A DNA stretch of 64,000 nt from Candidatus Nezhaarchaeales archaeon. GTDB taxonomy: Archaea; Thermoproteota; Methanomethylicia; Nezhaarchaeales; JAWCJE01. The notes beneath the pieces were generated by a model. It was not told where the DNA came from. It worked only from the letters and a program-made list of their open reading frames with translations, and searched no databases. Below, in pieces: positions 55,337-64,000 of this stretch. The translations under genes were made by a program, and so were the position numbers. Numbering within the stretch: the first letter of the stretch is position 1; each line of letters starts with the position of its first letter. The stretch is from contig JAWCJE010000007.1 of NCBI GenBank assembly GCA_038853715.1, forward strand, positions 1-64,000. The letters are read 5' to 3'.

Positions 55337-57140
55337 GCTTTACTCAAAGCTGATTAACGCTTATGAGAAGATAGAAAGTACTACTAAAAGGCTTGAAATA
55401 ACCGATATACTCGTTGAACTCTTCAAGCAAACACCGCCGGATACTATAGATAAAGTGGTCTACTTAACCCAAGGTAAACTATACCCGGATTTCGTCGGTG
55501 TGGAGCTTGGTATGGCTGAGAAGCTAGCTATGAGGTCGATCGCTGAAGCTGTAGGCGTCCCCGTGAAAATCGTCGATGAAACCTTCAAGAAAACCGGCGA
55601 TATAGGGGTTACCGCTGAAACTATATTAAGTAGGAGGAAAACCGTTTCACTTCTATCCTTCATGGCTGAGAGGAAGTCCGAACCCTTAACGGTGGCAAGG
55701 GTTTTTGAAGCACTAGATAAAATAGCTAAAGCATCTGGGGAGGGGGCTCAAGAAGCCAAAATCTCACTTCTAACAGGGCTTCTTAAGGAGGCATCGCCTA
55801 AGGAGGCACGATACATACTGAGAACGGTAACCGGGAAGTTAAGGTTAGGAGTAGCCGATATGACCATCCTCGACGCCTTAGCAGTAACATTTTGCGGAGG
55901 GAAGGATCAAAGACCACTAGTTGAAAGAGCCTATAACCTTTCAAGCGACCTAGGAGCGGTGGCTAAGGCCGTAGCAGGTAAAGGAGTGGAAGGCGTTAAG
56001 GAGTTCCAGATAACCATCGGTAAACCCATAAGGCCTATGCTCGCGGAACGCTTATCCACAGCCGAAGAAATCCTTGAAAAGCTAAACGGTGTCTGCGCCG
56101 CCGAATATAAATATGATGGGGAGCGCCTTCAAGCACATAAGTCTAATGGTAACGTAATACTGTTTTCGAGGCGGCTTGAAAACATAACCAACCACTACCC
56201 AGATGCCTGCACCCTTATAAGGGATCACATTAAAGCCTACGAAGCGATAGTCGAATGCGAATGCGTAGCCATAGACCCAGATACGGGTGAAATGAAGCCC
56301 TTCCAGGAGTTAATGCACAGGAGGAGGAAGTACGGCGTCGAGGAGGCTATGAAGCTATTCCCAGTAACCCTCTTCCTATTTGACGTCCTCTACGTAGACG
56401 GCGAGGACTTAACGTTAAAACCGTACTACGAGCGTAGGAAGAGGCTACTAGAAATAGTAGAGGAAACGGAGAGGTTTAAGGTAGCTGAAGCTAAGAAGCT
56501 GGAAACACCGCAGGACTTAGAGAAGTTCTTCGAAGAGGCGGTAGCTGAAGGTTGTGAAGGCCTAATCTGTAAATCCTTAAGCCCCGACTCCATATATCAA
56601 GCTGGGGCAAGGGGTTGGCTATGGATAAAGCTAAAAAGATCCTACCAATCGAAAATGCAGGACACCGTAGACCTAGTCCCAGTGGGAGCCTTCCACGGTA
56701 GGGGTAAACGGGCTGGGACGTACGGCGCGCTATTAATGGCCGCCTACAACCCCGATAACGATACCTTCGAAACCGTATGTAAATGTGGATCGGGGTTTAG
56801 CGATGAAGACCTAGCATCCCTCCCCGAACTCTTTAAGCCCTACGTTATCCCACACCCACATCCAAGGGTTAACTCTAAGATGAAAGCGGATGTATGGTTC
56901 GCTCCGTATAAGGTAGCTGAAGTATTAGGTGACGAGATAACATTATCCCCGATGCATACCGCGGCCATGAACGCCGTAAGGGAAGGCGCAGGCCTCGCCA
57001 TCAGGTTCCCAAGGTTCCTTCGCTGGCGGACAGATAAAGAGGCTGAGCAAGCAACCACATCCCTCGAGCTCGTAGAGCTTTATAAAGCACAGTTAAAGAA
57101 GATATCCGAAGAAGCACCAGGTGAAACCCAAAGGACCTAG
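55335..57140 (+). CDS. lig: ATP-dependent DNA ligase
   Basis: Seals nicks in DNA during replication and repair. It is 601 residues from the ATG at 55335, the family's usual length; a longer frame from 55302 adds IDNFDQGARI, which is derived from another gene and not native. The N-terminal DNA-binding domain includes DKVVYLTQGKLYPDFVG. The adenylation motif is KYDGERLQAH with the catalytic Lys, and later motifs CECVAIDPDTGEM and GCEGLICKS are clear, with the OB-fold at the C-terminus. AAGGGG lies about 8 bases before the start. Confidence 0.95.
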   Translation: MLYSKLINAYEKIESTTKRLEITDILVELFKQTPPDTIDKVVYLTQGKLYPDFVGVELGMAEKLAMRSIAEAVGVPVKIVDETFKKTGDIGVTAETILSRRKTVSLLSFMAERKSEPLTVARVFEALDKIAKASGEGAQEAKISLLTGLLKEASPKEARYILRTVTGKLRLGVADMTILDALAVTFCGGKDQRPLVERAYNLSSDLGAVAKAVAGKGVEGVKEFQITIGKPIRPMLAERLSTAEEILEKLNGVCAAEYKYDGERLQAHKSNGNVILFSRRLENITNHYPDACTLIRDHIKAYEAIVECECVAIDPDTGEMKPFQELMHRRRKYGVEEAMKLFPVTLFLFDVLYVDGEDLTLKPYYERRKRLLEIVEETERFKVAEAKKLETPQDLEKFFEEAVAEGCEGLICKSLSPDSIYQAGARGWLWIKLKRSYQSKMQDTVDLVPVGAFHGRGKRAGTYGALLMAAYNPDNDTFETVCKCGSGFSDEDLASLPELFKPYVIPHPHPRVNSKMKADVWFAPYKVAEVLGDEITLSPMHTAAMNAVREGAGLAIRFPRFLRWRTDKEAEQATTSLELVELYKAQLKKISEEAPGETQRT

Positions 57141-57263
57141 CTCGAGCTAAACGTTAACCTACCACGTCATACTAGACCCTTTAAACTTATTGGGGCGCAT
57201 CAATTAATGGTTAAAACCTTAACGCTATAAGAAGCGTGAACCTATTAGGTAGGGCGTTGGAAA

Positions 57264-57971
57264 ATGCGTATTATAGCTGCCGACTCAGGATCAGCGTTAT
57301 TAAACAGCGATTTTAAAGCGCAATTAACGCTTTCAACCGCGGCAGTAGTTATCGATCCACCATATACCCATCCATTCGCTATTAGGGAGCAGCAGGCTTT
57401 AAAGAGGATTGACGATAGAAGCGTAATACTTGACGAGTTAAAACTATGCTTAGAGCTAGCGCGTCAATATAGGCCGGACGCCGTTCACGTGGACGTTACC
57501 TTAAACTCCTTAGACCTCGCATCCATTAGTGCTGAAGAACTACTAAAAACCATACCGTCAAAGCTAGCGCGTAGATTCATGGAACCCCTAGCCCCATACA
57601 TGGTTGAAGTAGCCCGCGAGATAAGGAGGACATGTGGAGCACCAGTCCTACTAGTAGGTAAGGAGAGCGTACCCGTTAGGGTCGCTGAACTAACGGCTGG
57701 AGCCCACGGAGTTTTACGTGGTGCTAGAAAGGCTTTAAACGAGGGCGTCAAGGTGCTTATTGGTTTACCGAGGGCTTGCACGTCTAAAGTGGCCGATGGG
57801 AGGTTAACGTTAGTAAGCCTACTACCAGCTGAGGAAGACGTGGAAGGATATGCCGCGGATGAAGAGGGGGTTTTAATGCGTGTTCAACTGCGTGAATACG
57901 TTAACCCCGTAGCCTCGGGGTTTAAGATGATCGAGGTAAACCCTAAGGAAGTCGAAGGTGCTACCGGTTGA
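57264..57971 (+). CDS. DUF4152-like protein
   Basis: A 235-residue archaeal protein with the opening MRIIAADSGSALL, a ribonuclease H/3'-5' exonuclease-like first strand and Asp, then HVDVTLNSLDLA and GKESVPVRVAE. It resembles the DUF4152 family, by memory and by eye, and a nuclease fold is suspected for that family; no activity is claimed here. Its stop overlaps the start of the GPN GTPase gene by four bases (TTGA), so the two are coupled. It follows the ligase gene, which may be relevant. Confidence 0.65.
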   Translation: MRIIAADSGSALLNSDFKAQLTLSTAAVVIDPPYTHPFAIREQQALKRIDDRSVILDELKLCLELARQYRPDAVHVDVTLNSLDLASISAEELLKTIPSKLARRFMEPLAPYMVEVAREIRRTCGAPVLLVGKESVPVRVAELTAGAHGVLRGARKALNEGVKVLIGLPRACTSKVADGRLTLVSLLPAEEDVEGYAADEEGVLMRVQLREYVNPVASGFKMIEVNPKEVEGATG

Positions 57972-58723
57972 ACGTGGTATTCCTAGGTACGGCCGGTTGC
58001 GGGAAAAGCCTATTAACCCATAGCTTCGGGGAATGGATCAAATCCAACCTGAACCTAGACGTCGGCTACGTAAACCTAGACCCAGGCTGCGAATATACCC
58101 CTTACGAGCCCGACTTCGATATCCGAAGCATTTTCACCATCTCGGACCTCATGATGAAGGAGGGGTTAGGGCCTAATGGAGCTATGATTAGAGCCTCCCA
58201 ACTCATGGAGGAAAGGTTCCAGGAAATAGCGAAAGCTATAGTGAGTATTAACGCTAAATCCGCCTACACGTTAATAGATACACCGGGCCAAATGGAGATC
58301 TTCGTATTTAGACCTACAGGCCCCCTTGTAATAAGTAGATTACGTAGTTTATCGCGAACCGTGAACGTCTTCATTATCGATCCAACCTTAGCAGCTACCG
58401 CCCCGGAATTAATGGTTGCTATGCTTCTAGGAGTCGCCGTTCAATTAAGGCTAGAGGCCTCCACAGTAACCGTGATTAATAAGTCAGACCTCCTAAAGGG
58501 CTCAATGATAGACCTTATTTTAACGAGGCCATCCCATCTTAAAAGACTGATAAGCGAACAGGAAGGCGTTTTTACCGATCTAGCTTTAAGCTGCGCCAGC
58601 ATCGTAAGGAAGCTTACGAAGGCTTCAAGGGTAGTTAAAGTATCGGCTAAAACCGGTTACGGTATGAACGCCCTCTACGATCTAATACATGAAGCCCTAT
58701 GTGTCTGCGGCGATCTAACCTAG
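57968..58723 (+). CDS. GPN-loop GTPase
   Basis: A 251-residue GTPase of the GPN family (eukaryotic XAB1/GPN1-3, needed for RNA polymerase assembly and transport). The P-loop is GTAGCGKSLLTHSF, the defining insertion is GPNGAMIRA, the switch region is TLIDTPGQMEIF and the base-recognition motif is INKSD. It starts with TTG overlapping the DUF4152-like stop. Archaeal members form homodimers; their role is not established. Confidence 0.93.
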   Translation: MNVVFLGTAGCGKSLLTHSFGEWIKSNLNLDVGYVNLDPGCEYTPYEPDFDIRSIFTISDLMMKEGLGPNGAMIRASQLMEERFQEIAKAIVSINAKSAYTLIDTPGQMEIFVFRPTGPLVISRLRSLSRTVNVFIIDPTLAATAPELMVAMLLGVAVQLRLEASTVTVINKSDLLKGSMIDLILTRPSHLKRLISEQEGVFTDLALSCASIVRKLTKASRVVKVSAKTGYGMNALYDLIHEALCVCGDLT

Positions 58724-58826
58724 CTTTAAGGGTTTAAAGCCCCGCTGTCTTCACCCTTAATGATAGAAGTAATGGTAAGGTTAGCTCCAGTAAAAAAGGT
58801 TAATATGGCTTCTCCCTAGCTTCTAT

Positions 58827-59021
58827 CTACTCGATCACTTGGATAGCTCCGGTGGGGCATTGGGCTTCGCAAGCTCTACAGAGTAGACAAGCATCCTGAT
58901 TGACAACTACAGACTTTTTAGAGCCGCCGATTTCCTTTAGCTCGAAAACGGATGCCGGGCATACTTCAACGCAGATGCCATCACCATTACACTTATCATG
59001 GTCGACAATCACTTTAACCAA
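58827..59021 (-). CDS. ferredoxin with Asp ligand-type cluster I
   Basis: A 64-residue electron carrier. Cluster II motif is C45-C48-C51 with C55; cluster I motif is CNGDGIC (C11, then D14 in place of the second Cys, C17) with C21. The Asp14 arrangement matches Pyrococcus furiosus ferredoxin, where Asp replaces Cys and the cluster converts easily between 3Fe and 4Fe forms. It is a free soluble carrier for ferredoxin-dependent enzymes such as AOR and FTR elsewhere in the window. Confidence 0.92.
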   Translation of the reverse strand: MVKVIVDHDKCNGDGICVEVCPASVFELKEIGGSKKSVVVNQDACLLCRACEAQCPTGAIQVIE

Positions 59022-59074
59022 GTCTTACGCCTCCTAAAGCCTTAACTTAGGGGGGAATCGGTTTTATAAATACT

Positions 59075-60256
59075 TTATGACTTTTCAGCAATAGCCATAG
59101 CCGCTTCTACCACGGCCTTTAACCCGTTATACCTTAAAACCTTACTTTTCAACTCTTTAGCCTTAACCCTATAGCTAGGGTTATAAAGTACCTCTTCTAA
59201 AGCATCCTTTAACCCTTCATCTATACGTTCATCTAACACTACGACCTTAGCTACTCCCAACTTCTCCACGGCCTTCGCGTTACCCATTCTCTCGGTATGA
59301 CCCTTTATAGGTACTACGATCATAGGGACTGCGTGGTAGAGTGCTTCAACCAGTGTTCCATGCCCGCCGTGGGTTACTAAGACGTCAGCCGCTTCAAGGT
59401 AGTTGGAGCGATTCCCTACCCAGCCGTGTACCTCAACATTACCCTTCCTAGTTTTTGGGTAGGCGTTAGCAGGGTCACCCATGGATACCACTATGAACCA
59501 GTTTGGGTTAGCGTTAGCTAAGGCGTAAACAACCTTCTTCAAAAGTACCCCTTTTTCAGCCTTTGATCCGCTGATTGAAGCGTAAATCAGCTTTTCACCG
59601 CTCAGTCCAAGCCTCCTCTTTAATTCCGTTTTACCTACCTCAGAGATCGTCGGCCTTTCAATTATGGGTCCTACCAGTTTAACCTTACCTAGTAGCTTAG
59701 CCGGTATTTCAAGGTTATCCTTAGATATGGTGTAAGGCGGGGGGAAGTCTACGATAAATATGGCTCTACTCCTACACCATATAACCCCAAGTAGCTCACA
59801 GAGTACGCGTTCAGCGAAGTTCTTAACCTTAAGTGTTAGCTTCCTTGGCGGCTTCAGCTTAGGTATCACTATCTTAACTTGGTTAACGATAAGGAGGCAC
59901 GGTTTACCTAGAAGGTAAGCGGCCATCACCGTGGATAACCGTGAATCCGATATAACCACATCTGGGCGCTCCTTAATCATTACTGATAACTCACAACCCA
60001 GTTGACGTATAAACCTATAAATGGCGCTAGGACCCTTAGCTATCGTTAATCTAAAGTCCACGGCTCCTTCAGGCTTTAACTGGTACGCTATATCCGGCTC
60101 CTCGTAAAGCTTAAACCCGCTCATACGGATTAGGTTACACGCCTCGTCACCGTACGCCGAGAATACAACGTTCCACCCCCTCCGCTTCATCTCCCTACCT
60201 ACGATTAAGGATCTAGCGGCGTGGCCTAGCCCCATGCCGCATACGCTTATTAACAC
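59075..60256 (-). CDS. GT-B glycosyltransferase, MurG/UGT-like
   Basis: A 393-residue GT-B fold transferase. The opening GMGLGHAARSLIVGREMKRR is typical of MurG/UDP-glycosyltransferase relatives, and the C-terminal nucleotide-sugar site is VLVTHGGHGTLVEALYHAVP. It would act in the cytoplasm on a sugar acceptor, maybe a lipid. Archaeal homologues are of unknown acceptor. It stands alone on the minus strand with 54 bases to the ferredoxin gene. Confidence 0.85.
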   Translation of the reverse strand: MLISVCGMGLGHAARSLIVGREMKRRGWNVVFSAYGDEACNLIRMSGFKLYEEPDIAYQLKPEGAVDFRLTIAKGPSAIYRFIRQLGCELSVMIKERPDVVISDSRLSTVMAAYLLGKPCLLIVNQVKIVIPKLKPPRKLTLKVKNFAERVLCELLGVIWCRSRAIFIVDFPPPYTISKDNLEIPAKLLGKVKLVGPIIERPTISEVGKTELKRRLGLSGEKLIYASISGSKAEKGVLLKKVVYALANANPNWFIVVSMGDPANAYPKTRKGNVEVHGWVGNRSNYLEAADVLVTHGGHGTLVEALYHAVPMIVVPIKGHTERMGNAKAVEKLGVAKVVVLDERIDEGLKDALEEVLYNPSYRVKAKELKSKVLRYNGLKAVVEAAMAIAEKS

Positions 60257-60341
60257 CGTTTTACGCTTCAGCTTCCCCCCTCCCTTCGGGGTTTTCGTAG
60301 GGGCAAGCCTCTTTTACGCCTCATGGATATAAACGATAAGC

Positions 60342-60989
60342 CTACTCTCCGCCTTTAGCTATCTCCTTACGGATAACCCTACCTCCAGGTTCAAGCTCCT
60401 CGAAAATCTCCGCCTCAAACCTGTAGACACGCGTACCCCTCTGTAGCCACGCATCTGGGTATAACCCAGCCTTTATACACGCCTCGCTTAGAAATGTTTC
60501 CTCATCCCAACCCCATTCAACTGGTACCTGTGGAAGCAGTAACCCCCTAAAAATACCCTTCTCAATAACGAGCCCATGCCTTCCAACCTTTATCTTCTTC
60601 GGGTACTCTATAGGCTTAGATACGGTTACCAATTCCAGCGGCGTTAAAACGCTTACCTCGAAAACCACGCTATTAAGCTCCTTAAGCGTCATCGGATAGA
60701 AGCGAGGATCCTTAGTCGCCGAGCTTATAGCTGCGTCTATAACGGCTTCAACAAGCGGAGCCACCGGCTCAGGGTATCCTATACATCCTCTAAGTTGCCT
60801 CGTGATCCTCCCTTCAAGCTTGATTTGCTCGTTAATAGTAACGAAAACCCCCCTCTTCTCAAAAAGCTTAGGCGGCGTATTAGAAGGCGGCGTAATATGG
60901 TGTCCATCCCTTAAATATACCGTAACAGCCCCCCTAGCTAATCTAACTAGGAATTCTCCTTCAGCCGGGGTTATTCGCATAAACCACAC
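60342..60989 (-). CDS. AMMECR1 domain protein
   Basis: A 215-residue protein of the AMMECR1 family with the invariant LRGCIGYPEPVAPLV motif and KDPRFYPMTLKEL. The family is conserved from archaea to humans and often sits beside a radical SAM (AmrS) and MEMO proteins; these are absent here. The biochemical role is unknown. The start at 60989 gives a short N-terminal tail. Confidence 0.93.
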   Translation of the reverse strand: MWFMRITPAEGEFLVRLARGAVTVYLRDGHHITPPSNTPPKLFEKRGVFVTINEQIKLEGRITRQLRGCIGYPEPVAPLVEAVIDAAISSATKDPRFYPMTLKELNSVVFEVSVLTPLELVTVSKPIEYPKKIKVGRHGLVIEKGIFRGLLLPQVPVEWGWDEETFLSEACIKAGLYPDAWLQRGTRVYRFEAEIFEELEPGGRVIRKEIAKGGE

Positions 60990-61618
60990 CTAGGTTATTA
61001 GAAAAGTTATGATACGTTTAACCTTTTAGCTTTACGGTGGGCTTCGTGGACACGTTAAGCGGATGTATTGTAGCGCGTTATGTAACGTGTTTCCAGCTTT
61101 CACCTTAAAGTTTCATTAAATTAGTTTAAGCTTTCAATAGTTATCATGCACATGGGAAGGCTTAAGGCTGAGGTAAACGGAGGTATGCCGAGAAGGAAGA
61201 AAGGTTAAGAACCCTGCTTAGGCCGGGTAGGCTCGGGCGCGTCGAGCTTCATCATACCCTCCAGCTTCAACCCAGGTTAAGGCTGACACCCAAAGTCAGA
61301 GGCGTTCACTGAGGCTTTCCAGCGTTAAGAAGCATGATACTCTGAATGAATACTACATGCTTACAATACGCGTCGCAGCACGGCTACGCGGCGCGCTATA
61401 ACACAACCACAATACATATTACAGCACAACTACGCGCTTACGAGGCCACCTACATACCTTTAGACGCGATAAGTACTTATAGACCCTAAGCTTAACCAAG
61501 GCGCGTAACGTCACCTTAGCTATGAAGGACGCCGTTTAACAGTTTTACACTCTAAGTGGGCTATACACTCCTTTACGATTGGAGGTTTAATGGTTTTAGC
61601 CGGTAGCAACGTTAAACG
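60990..61618. other. long gene-free stretch
   Basis: About 630 bases. A locally GC-rich segment at 61170-61340 contains short inverted repeats (for example GGCTGACACCCAAAGTCAG), but I could not fit an RNase P, SRP or snoRNA consensus. A noncoding RNA is possible; otherwise it is degraded sequence. Confidence 0.3.
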
Positions 61619-62122
61619 CTAGTTTCCTTTTAGCTTAGCCTTCACATCGTTTAGGATCTTCGTTATATTACGCCAATGGGAGCCTAACCAGTAAACCTTA
61701 CCGCAGCCTCCACATACCCAGTATTCACGATAAACGCTATACGTCCTCGGCGGAACCCTACCGGCTACATCCTCCCTACCCGTTTTCGTTAGGGCTCCGT
61801 TACAGTTTGGGCACCTCGACCTTTCAATGTTAACTATGGGTTCAGCCTCCACCACTTTAAGGAACTCTGAAAGCCCGTCTACGACGCTAGCCCCCGAGAT
61901 GAGGATGACGCTTAAACCAAGCTTTAAGGCCTTCCTATACAACTCGACGTCCCGCGTTACTAATACGCGAGCCTCCTCCTTAGCGGCTTTTAAAAGGTCT
62001 TCGTCTTCAGCATCCTTAAGGTAGGACGCATCAAAACCGAGGATACGAAGCCATCGAGCTAGCTTCCCACACATCCCATCCAGTAGGAACTTGGTAGGTT
62101 TACCGGCCATGAGGCTATCCAC
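61619..62122 (-). CDS. Mut7-C RNase domain protein with zinc ribbon
   Basis: A 167-residue protein of the Mut7-C (DUF82) family, a PIN-like RNase fold with a zinc ribbon. The opening KFLLDGMCGKLARWLRILGF holds the first acidic residue, VLVTRDVEL another, and the ribbon is CPNCNGAL and CGGCGKVYWLGSHW. It begins at GTG 62122 with GGAGGAG seven bases before it, overlapping the pyrC stop by 8 bases; the longer frame to 62176 lies inside pyrC. A ribonuclease role is inferred from the fold. Confidence 0.9.
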   Translation of the reverse strand: MDSLMAGKPTKFLLDGMCGKLARWLRILGFDASYLKDAEDEDLLKAAKEEARVLVTRDVELYRKALKLGLSVILISGASVVDGLSEFLKVVEAEPIVNIERSRCPNCNGALTKTGREDVAGRVPPRTYSVYREYWVCGGCGKVYWLGSHWRNITKILNDVKAKLKGN

Positions 62123-63440
62123 AATAGCTCCTCCGTAGGATTCTCCCCTCCCCACCTTTAGCGTATACCTCCCCACGTTCAGCTAAAACCCTCCCCGCCA
62201 CCATAGTTATTACAGGTAGCCCTTTAACCCGCCACCCCTTAAACGGGGAGTACTTAGCCTTAGACTTAAACTTGGCAGGGTCTATTACGCCTTCAAGCTT
62301 CATATCTACCAACGTTAAATCAGCATCGTAACCCGGCTTAACGCTCCCCTTACGCTTAATGCCAAAGATCCTAGCCGGGTTCTCAGACATCATAGCTACA
62401 GCTCTTTCCAACCCTATTAGCCCGCGGGTCACAAGCGTCATCACCAATGGGACCATAACCTCAAGCCCGGGTGATCCAGGAGCTACCTTGAAGGGGTCCT
62501 CCACCTCCTTATCCTTAGAAGGATCGTGAGGGGCGTGATCACTAGCAATCACGTCTACGTCGCCGCTAGCTACCCTCCTCTGCAAGCCGATAACGCTTCT
62601 TAACCCCCTTAACGGGGGCTCGTAGAAAGCAATCGCACCATGCTTCTTTAAGCTATCTAAACCTAATAGTAGGTGGTGGGGGGTAACCTCGCAGGTAACA
62701 GGTATCCTGGACCTTCTCGCCTTACATACCAAGCTTATAGACGTACTACTGGTTAAATGGCAAAAGTGTAGCTTCGCCCCCCAGGTGTTAAGGGTTAGGA
62801 GTTCAGCTACCGATTTACGCTCAGCCTTAATGGTATGCGCCTTAGCTAGCTGGTAAAGGTCTTTAGGCGACCTCTCCATAACCATAAATCTATCCTCAGC
62901 ATGTATTAACGCCGGAATCGAACATTCACTTGCTTGCCCTAGGACTTTAACGATCCTTGGAGGGGTTAAATCCACGCCCCCGATAGGCCTTAAAAGGTTA
63001 AGCTTCACCCCGAAGGCGCCGAGGCGTAATAAATCCTTAAGGGCCTCGGGTTTTTCAGGTGGAGCTACGTAAAAACCGACGTTAACAACCACCCTATTAC
63101 GCGCCCTCTCCATCCTCTTAAGTAATGCCTCCTTACTATTAGTTGGAGGCACGTTATTAGGCATATCTAAGACGCTAGTTATCCCACCGACGGCCGCGCT
63201 ACAAGTCCCTGTGTAGAAATCCTCCTTATACGCGAGGCCTTGATCCCTTAAATGGACGTGGCAATCTATAAGCCCGGGTAAAACCAGTAACCCGCTAGCG
63301 TTAACCTTTAAATCCGCATTAGGTAAGTGGGCCTCCTTAGCTACCTTAACGATCCTACCATCATCGACAGCTACCCCGGCCTCGAAGAGGCTTCCCTCCA
63401 CATATACTCGGCCTCCCATTACCACGAGGTCAACGGTCAA
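62115..63440 (-). CDS. pyrC: dihydroorotase
   Basis: Ring closure of carbamoyl aspartate in pyrimidine synthesis, a zinc metalloenzyme of the amidohydrolase superfamily, 441 residues. The motifs DCHVHLRDQG (metal His pair), FCHLTSS, and ASDHAPH (catalytic Asp) are in order. The C-terminal beta domain carries VKPGYDADLTLVDM. It starts with TTG. It overlaps the Mut7-C gene by 8 bases and follows the CBS-domain gene by 45 bases, so an operon with the CBS gene is possible. It works with CarAB, found at 21-25.6 kb. Confidence 0.95.
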   Translation of the reverse strand: MTVDLVVMGGRVYVEGSLFEAGVAVDDGRIVKVAKEAHLPNADLKVNASGLLVLPGLIDCHVHLRDQGLAYKEDFYTGTCSAAVGGITSVLDMPNNVPPTNSKEALLKRMERARNRVVVNVGFYVAPPEKPEALKDLLRLGAFGVKLNLLRPIGGVDLTPPRIVKVLGQASECSIPALIHAEDRFMVMERSPKDLYQLAKAHTIKAERKSVAELLTLNTWGAKLHFCHLTSSTSISLVCKARRSRIPVTCEVTPHHLLLGLDSLKKHGAIAFYEPPLRGLRSVIGLQRRVASGDVDVIASDHAPHDPSKDKEVEDPFKVAPGSPGLEVMVPLVMTLVTRGLIGLERAVAMMSENPARIFGIKRKGSVKPGYDADLTLVDMKLEGVIDPAKFKSKAKYSPFKGWRVKGLPVITMVAGRVLAERGEVYAKGGEGRILRRSYCG

Positions 63441-63485
63441 GGAGGCCCCTCAACAGCTTAAGCAGCCCTTAAAGGTTTTTAGCCT

Positions 63486-64000
63486 TTAGGATTCACCTAC
63501 GCCATACTCTAGGCGGCACTCTTCACATAACATTTGGTCGTCAACTAGCATTAACGAGTCGCTCCACTCACCGCAACTATCACAGTACCCGGCTAAGGCC
63601 TCCTTTCTATAGGCCTCCCTCGGGGTTAAAGCCTCCTTTTCGGTTAAAAGGTCTATTAAAGCTGGTGCAACCCTTACTATTTCACGCTCCTGTACAACTC
63701 CTATCAATTTGCTCTGCTTAATCACGACGAGGTGTTGTACGCCGAATTTAACCATCTTCTTCAAGGCATCCGTTAACGACTCGTCAGGGCTTACCGTAAT
63801 AAGAGGGGATGACATAACCTCTTCGGCTTTAACCTCATCAGGGTTAAGACCCTTAGCTAATACCCGCGATATTAAGTCGCCACTCGTCACCATTCCTATG
63901 GGCTTCCCCTCCCGAGAGGTTACTAGGACGTAGTCTACACCCCTCTCAGCCATAATTTGAGCTAGCCGCGTAATACTCTCGTCGTAGTTAACCATAGCTG
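63486..64000 (-). CDS. CBS domain protein with zinc ribbon, 5' end outside window
   Basis: The frame runs off the window edge: the ATG at 63995 is preceded by an open codon, and the CBS domain lacks its usual first strand, so the true start lies beyond 64000. About 170 residues are visible. Two CBS domains (AQIMAERGVDYVLVTSREGK and VMSSPLITVSPDESLTDALK) are followed by a four-Cys ribbon CDSCGEWS and LCEECRLEYG. CBS pairs bind adenosyl compounds; the ribbon may bind nucleic acid or protein. It is close to pyrC on the same strand. Confidence 0.85.
   Translation of the reverse strand, partial: AMVNYDESITRLAQIMAERGVDYVLVTSREGKPIGMVTSGDLISRVLAKGLNPDEVKAEEVMSSPLITVSPDESLTDALKKMVKFGVQHLVVIKQSKLIGVVQEREIVRVAPALIDLLTEKEALTPREAYRKEALAGYCDSCGEWSDSLMLVDDQMLCEECRLEYGVGES

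Noticed and set aside
61370-61440. Repeated CACAACTACG- and GCAGCACGGCTACGC-like words, considered as a CRISPR or tandem repeat
   Set aside because: The words are not regularly spaced or long enough; no array structure.

Overview
This window reads as chromosomal DNA of an archaeon, most likely a thermophile of the TACK group. The evidence is a tandem pair of thermosome subunits, a TIP49/RuvB-like ATPase, an archaeal ATP-dependent DNA ligase, archaeal-type phosphoglycerate mutase (ApgM), a homomeric-type tRNA-splicing endonuclease, a GPN-loop GTPase, PAC2, AMMECR1 and Mut7-C proteins, an archaeal type IV pilus locus, and BRE/TATA-type promoters. GTG and TTG starts are common. I cannot place it to a phylum; Nezhaarchaeota-, Verstraetearchaeota- or Bathyarchaeia-like lineages would fit. 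I saw no tRNA, rRNA, CRISPR array or intact insertion sequence.

Layout. 0-0.7 kb: the end of a LAGLIDADG-like protein gene, joined to a cofH fragment. 0.7-5.5 kb: proC, an aldehyde ferredoxin oxidoreductase with its ferredoxin, and apgM. 5.9-10.7 kb: a complete divergent branched-chain amino acid ABC importer (livF-livG, livJ-livH-livM). 10.8-12.5 kb: a sodium/solute symporter with a 57-residue membrane partner. 12.7-15.6 kb: TIM-barrel, nucleotidyltransferase and metallo-beta-lactamase proteins. 15.8-20.9 kb: asd-lysC and thrC-(small ACT-like)-hom. 21.2-25.6 kb: carA-carB. 25.9-30.8 kb: DUF47, UPF0104, endA, PAC2, a zinc ribbon and an Lrp regulator. 31.0-33.7 kb: UPF0280, NIL-ferredoxin and DUF39-CBS, the set linked to homocysteine synthesis in methanogens. 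33.8-37.7 kb: KaiC-like ATPase, thioredoxin, ferredoxin-thioredoxin reductase, HAD hydrolase, TIP49. 38.1-41.4 kb: thermosome genes. 41.4-46.2 kb: DUF72, an Nramp-like transporter, a transglutaminase-like protein, a nitroreductase. 46.7-54.6 kb: a type IV pilus locus with three class III signal peptide proteins (one of 874 residues), an ATPase and a platform protein. 55.3-64 kb: ligase, DUF4152-like, GPN GTPase, ferredoxin, glycosyltransferase, AMMECR1, Mut7-C, pyrC and a CBS-domain protein.

How the genes work together. LysC and Asd make aspartate semialdehyde. Hom and ThrC take it to threonine, and the DUF39/NIL-ferredoxin/UPF0280 set would take it to homocysteine. lysC and DUF39 share an identical 16-bp promoter box at nearly the same distance from their starts. 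CarA, CarB and PyrC are pyrimidine enzymes. Thioredoxin and ferredoxin-thioredoxin reductase form a redox relay.

Most unusual. Several intergenic regions hold gene debris, some of it duplicated from elsewhere in the window. A 95-bp copy of part of the UPF0104 gene ends inside the ligase start codon. A coiled-coil tail segment occurs at both ends of the window. A 17-bp motif occurs three times, twice as an inverted pair. The thermosome genes carry long identical tracts that suggest gene conversion.
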